From NCBI GenBank assembly GCA_021286965.1, contig JAJTBK010000430.1, positions 1 through 7,288 of the forward strand: DNA of 7,288 nt, given 5' to 3'. The translations under genes were made by a program, and so were the position numbers. The stretch is from Comamonadaceae bacterium (GTDB lineage: Bacteria > Pseudomonadota > Gammaproteobacteria > Burkholderiales > Burkholderiaceae_C). Position 1 is the first letter of the stretch; each line of letters opens with the position of its first letter. The notes below the pieces were generated by a model. It searched no databases and had not been told where the DNA came from. It was given only the letters and a program-made list of their open reading frames with translations. Shown here in pieces: positions 5,891 to 7,288 of this stretch.

Positions 5891-5894
5891 CTCC
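5891..5894 (-). promoter_or_regulatory. Shine-Dalgarno of coaD
   Basis: GGAG, 5 nt before the ATG, lies between the upstream terminator's T-run and the start codon. Just upstream, TATATG (5898-5893) resembles a -10 box but is too close to the start to leave a normal leader. Confidence 0.6.
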
Positions 5895-5902
5895 ATATAC
5901 AG

Positions 5903-5943
5903 AAAAAAAGGCCGCTAGCGCTTATGCAGCAAGCGCTAGCAGC
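5903..5943 (-). terminator. Intrinsic terminator between rsmD and coaD
   Basis: On the minus strand GCTAGCGCTT (5940-5931) pairs perfectly with AAGCGCTAGC (5923-5914) around a 7-nt loop. Three more pairs, one of them U-G, extend the stem to 13 bp (5943-5911). After one C comes a run of seven T (5909-5903). The stem is built from dispersed repeat copy B. The T-run ends 17 nt before the coaD ATG. Confidence 0.75.
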
Positions 5944-5946
5944 TAT
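5906..5946 (-). repeat. Dispersed intergenic repeat, copy B
   Basis: Read on the minus strand it begins ATAGCTGCTAGCGCTTG, identical for 17 bases to copy A at 563-579, with 32 of 41 matches overall. This copy keeps both arms and so forms the hairpin that copy A has lost. It begins directly after the rsmD stop codon. Confidence 0.65.
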
Positions 5947-5958
5947 TAATTAAATAGC
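5942..5958. repeat. AT-rich palindrome across the rsmD stop codon
   Basis: GCTATT (5942-5947) and AATAGC (5953-5958) flank AATTA, and the rsmD TAA lies in the centre. It joins the edge of repeat copy B to the end of rsmD. No function can be assigned. Confidence 0.45.
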
Positions 5959-6567
5959 AAGCGGCAAACGCTGCAGCAGGTGCGCGTGCACCGCCCCGGC
6001 CTTGAGGTGGCGGTACAGCTGCAGGCCCTGCGCCGCCAGGGCGGCGTCGTCCCAGCGCTGCGGCGCCTCCAGGTAGATAAAACCGTCGGCCGCCAATGCG
6101 GGCACGGCGGCGGCCAGCGCCGGCGCAAACAGCGCCGCCTGGCCAAAGGGCGGGTCGAGCAGCACCAGGTGCAGGCTGGCCGCCGGGCTGCGCTGCAGCG
6201 CCGCCAGGCCGTCGCCACGCTGCACCCGCACGTTGGCGGCCTGCAGGCGCTCGCGCTGCTGCTGCAAGCTGGTGGCCAGGCCGGCGTCTTGCTCCACCAG
6301 CAGCACCTCGGCTGCGCCGCGCGAGGCGGCTTCGAGCCCCAAGGCGCCGGTGCCGGCAAAGGCATCGAGGCAGCGCCAGCCCGTCAAATCCTGGCCCAGC
6401 CAGTTGAACAGCGTCTCGCGCACGCGGTCGGGCGTGGGCCGCAGGCCGGGGCGCTCGGGCACCGTCAGGCGCTGGCGCTTCCACTGGCCGCCGATGATGC
6501 GCACCTCGCCCGCACCCCGGTGGGCCGCAGGGCGGGCGGGCGCGGCCTTGGCCGGCGGGCGGCTCAT
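5950..6567 (-). CDS. rsmD: 16S rRNA (guanine(966)-N(2))-methyltransferase RsmD
   Basis: RsmD transfers a methyl group from S-adenosylmethionine to N2 of G966 of 16S rRNA during 30S assembly. The 205-residue product has the family's VRIIGGQWKRQRL (22-34) and RPTPDRVRETLFNWL (43-57). The SAM-binding LDAFAGTGALGLEA (67-80) follows, then the acidic VEQD (91-94) and the catalytic DPPF (138-141). The N-terminal 20 residues are Ala/Pro/Arg-rich and poorly conserved, so a slightly later start is possible, but the ATG overlaps the upstream stop in a 4-bp ATGA, typical of coupled genes. It is co-transcribed with the M16 gene; coaD follows after a terminator-like repeat. Confidence 0.95.
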   Translation of the reverse strand: MSRPPAKAAPARPAAHRGAGEVRIIGGQWKRQRLTVPERPGLRPTPDRVRETLFNWLGQDLTGWRCLDAFAGTGALGLEAASRGAAEVLLVEQDAGLATSLQQQRERLQAANVRVQRGDGLAALQRSPAASLHLVLLDPPFGQAALFAPALAAAVPALAADGFIYLEAPQRWDDAALAAQGLQLYRHLKAGAVHAHLLQRLPLAI

Positions 6568-7288
6568 GGCTGGGCCCCCACCACCACGGTGGCCATGCGC
6601 TCGGGCTGCAGGTGGCGCTGCAGCGCGGCGCGCACCTGCTCGCGCGTGAGCGCCTGCAGGCGCTGCGTCCAGTGCTCCAGGTAGTCCAGCGGCAGGCCGT
6701 TCCAGGCGATGTTGGCGACGTTCGCCAGCAGTTTCTGGTTGCTGTCGATGCGCAGCGCAAAGCCGCCGATGAGGTTGGCCTTGGCCGCGCGCAGCTCCTC
6801 CTCGGTCGGGCCTTCGGCGACGTAGCGCGCCAGCGTGCGCCGCGCCACGGCCAGCGCCTCCTGCGCCTGGTCGGGCCGCGTCTGCAGGCCGATGACGAAG
6901 GCGCCCCGGTTCAGGCCGGTGGAAAAATCGCTGTACACGCTGTAGCTCAGGCCGCGCTTTTCACGCACCTCCTCGGTCAGGCGCGAGACCAGGCCCGAGC
7001 CGCCCAGGATGTGGTTGCCCAGCAGCAGGGCCAGAAAATCGGGGTCGTTGCGCGCGATGCCGACCTGGCCGATCAGCACCTGCGCCTGCGCGGCGGCAAA
7101 CGCAATGTCTTGCTCGCTCGCCTGCGCCAGCGCGGGTGCGTCGGCCACCGGCGCCAGCGCCGGGCAGGCGCCGGTGGCGGGCAGGCCGGCGAGCAGCTGC
7201 TGCACCAGGGCCTGGGCCTGGGCCTTGTCCAGGGCGCCGACCAGGCTCACGCGCGCACGGCAGGGCCGCACGAAATGCGCATGGAAGG
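6564..7288 (-). CDS. M16-family (insulinase-like) peptidase, C-terminal part (runs off right edge)
   Basis: The last 240 residues of a pitrilysin/processing-peptidase-type protein are visible; the frame stays open to the right edge. The visible part is the C-terminal M16 domain. It shows RVSLVGALDKAQAQALVQQLL, AQVLIGQVGIARNDPDF, NHILGGSGLVSRLTEEVREK, RGLSYSVYSDF, and a closing helical part (GPTEEELRAAKANLIGGF, ALQRHLQPERMATVVVGAQP). The HxxEH zinc motif, if present, would be in the missing N-terminal half, so I cannot say whether this is the active peptidase or a non-catalytic partner subunit. The RGLSY segment is typical of M16 C-terminal domains. The stop overlaps the rsmD start by 4 bp, implying one transcript. 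Confidence 0.9.
   Translation of the reverse strand, partial: FHAHFVRPCRARVSLVGALDKAQAQALVQQLLAGLPATGACPALAPVADAPALAQASEQDIAFAAAQAQVLIGQVGIARNDPDFLALLLGNHILGGSGLVSRLTEEVREKRGLSYSVYSDFSTGLNRGAFVIGLQTRPDQAQEALAVARRTLARYVAEGPTEEELRAAKANLIGGFALRIDSNQKLLANVANIAWNGLPLDYLEHWTQRLQALTREQVRAALQRHLQPERMATVVVGAQP

Noticed and set aside
5980..6684. Plus-strand frame opposite rsmD and the M16 gene
   Set aside because: It spans the junction of two identified genes; composition suggests a codon-bias shadow.
1..7288. CRISPR array, tRNA/rRNA, insertion sequence, phage or toxin-antitoxin genes
   Set aside because: No regularly spaced repeats, cloverleaf-like sequence, transposase or integrase motifs are visible. 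Housekeeping genes fill the window with gaps of about 110 bp or less.

Overview
This window is ordinary, high-GC, gene-dense chromosomal sequence. Protein families, gene order and codon bias point to a betaproteobacterium of the Burkholderiales, most likely Comamonadaceae (Acidovorax/Alicycliphilus-like); the genus is inference. I see no phage, plasmid, IS, CRISPR, tRNA or rRNA, and no undescribed multi-gene system. The most interesting material lies in the short gaps between genes.

Layout. (1) Positions 1-1844, minus strand, read right to left: a membrane-anchored rhodanese (yibN type), glutaredoxin 3 (grxC), the export chaperone secB, and the first 188 codons of gpsA, which runs off the left edge. 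Enterobacteria have the same order. (2) Positions 1845-1936 form a divergent promoter region. (3) Positions 1937-5410, plus strand: phosphoglycerate mutase gpmA, an S41/CtpA periplasmic protease, a MoeB/ThiF/HesA-type adenylyltransferase, and a small BON-domain lipoprotein whose start lies inside the previous gene. (4) Positions 5400-7288, minus strand: a partial M16 peptidase-like gene entering from the right edge, rsmD (16S rRNA G966 methyltransferase) and coaD (phosphopantetheine adenylyltransferase). The lipoprotein gene and coaD converge and overlap by 11 bp.

How the genes relate. Rhodanese and glutaredoxin are thiol/persulfide enzymes, SecB holds precursors for export, GpsA makes glycerol-3-phosphate for phospholipids, and CtpA and the BON lipoprotein act in the envelope. 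The left half is therefore envelope biogenesis and central metabolism. The right half is CoA synthesis, ribosome modification and proteolysis.

Intergenic structure. All five co-oriented gaps longer than 50 bp contain a strong inverted repeat a short distance before the next start codon. At least three look like intrinsic terminators (before secB, moeB and coaD). Two gaps (secB-gpsA and rsmD-coaD) carry copies of one dispersed repeat with the core GCTGCTAGCGCTTG. One copy forms the terminator before coaD; the other reaches into the gpsA start codon. No stretch of more than about 110 bp lacks a gene.
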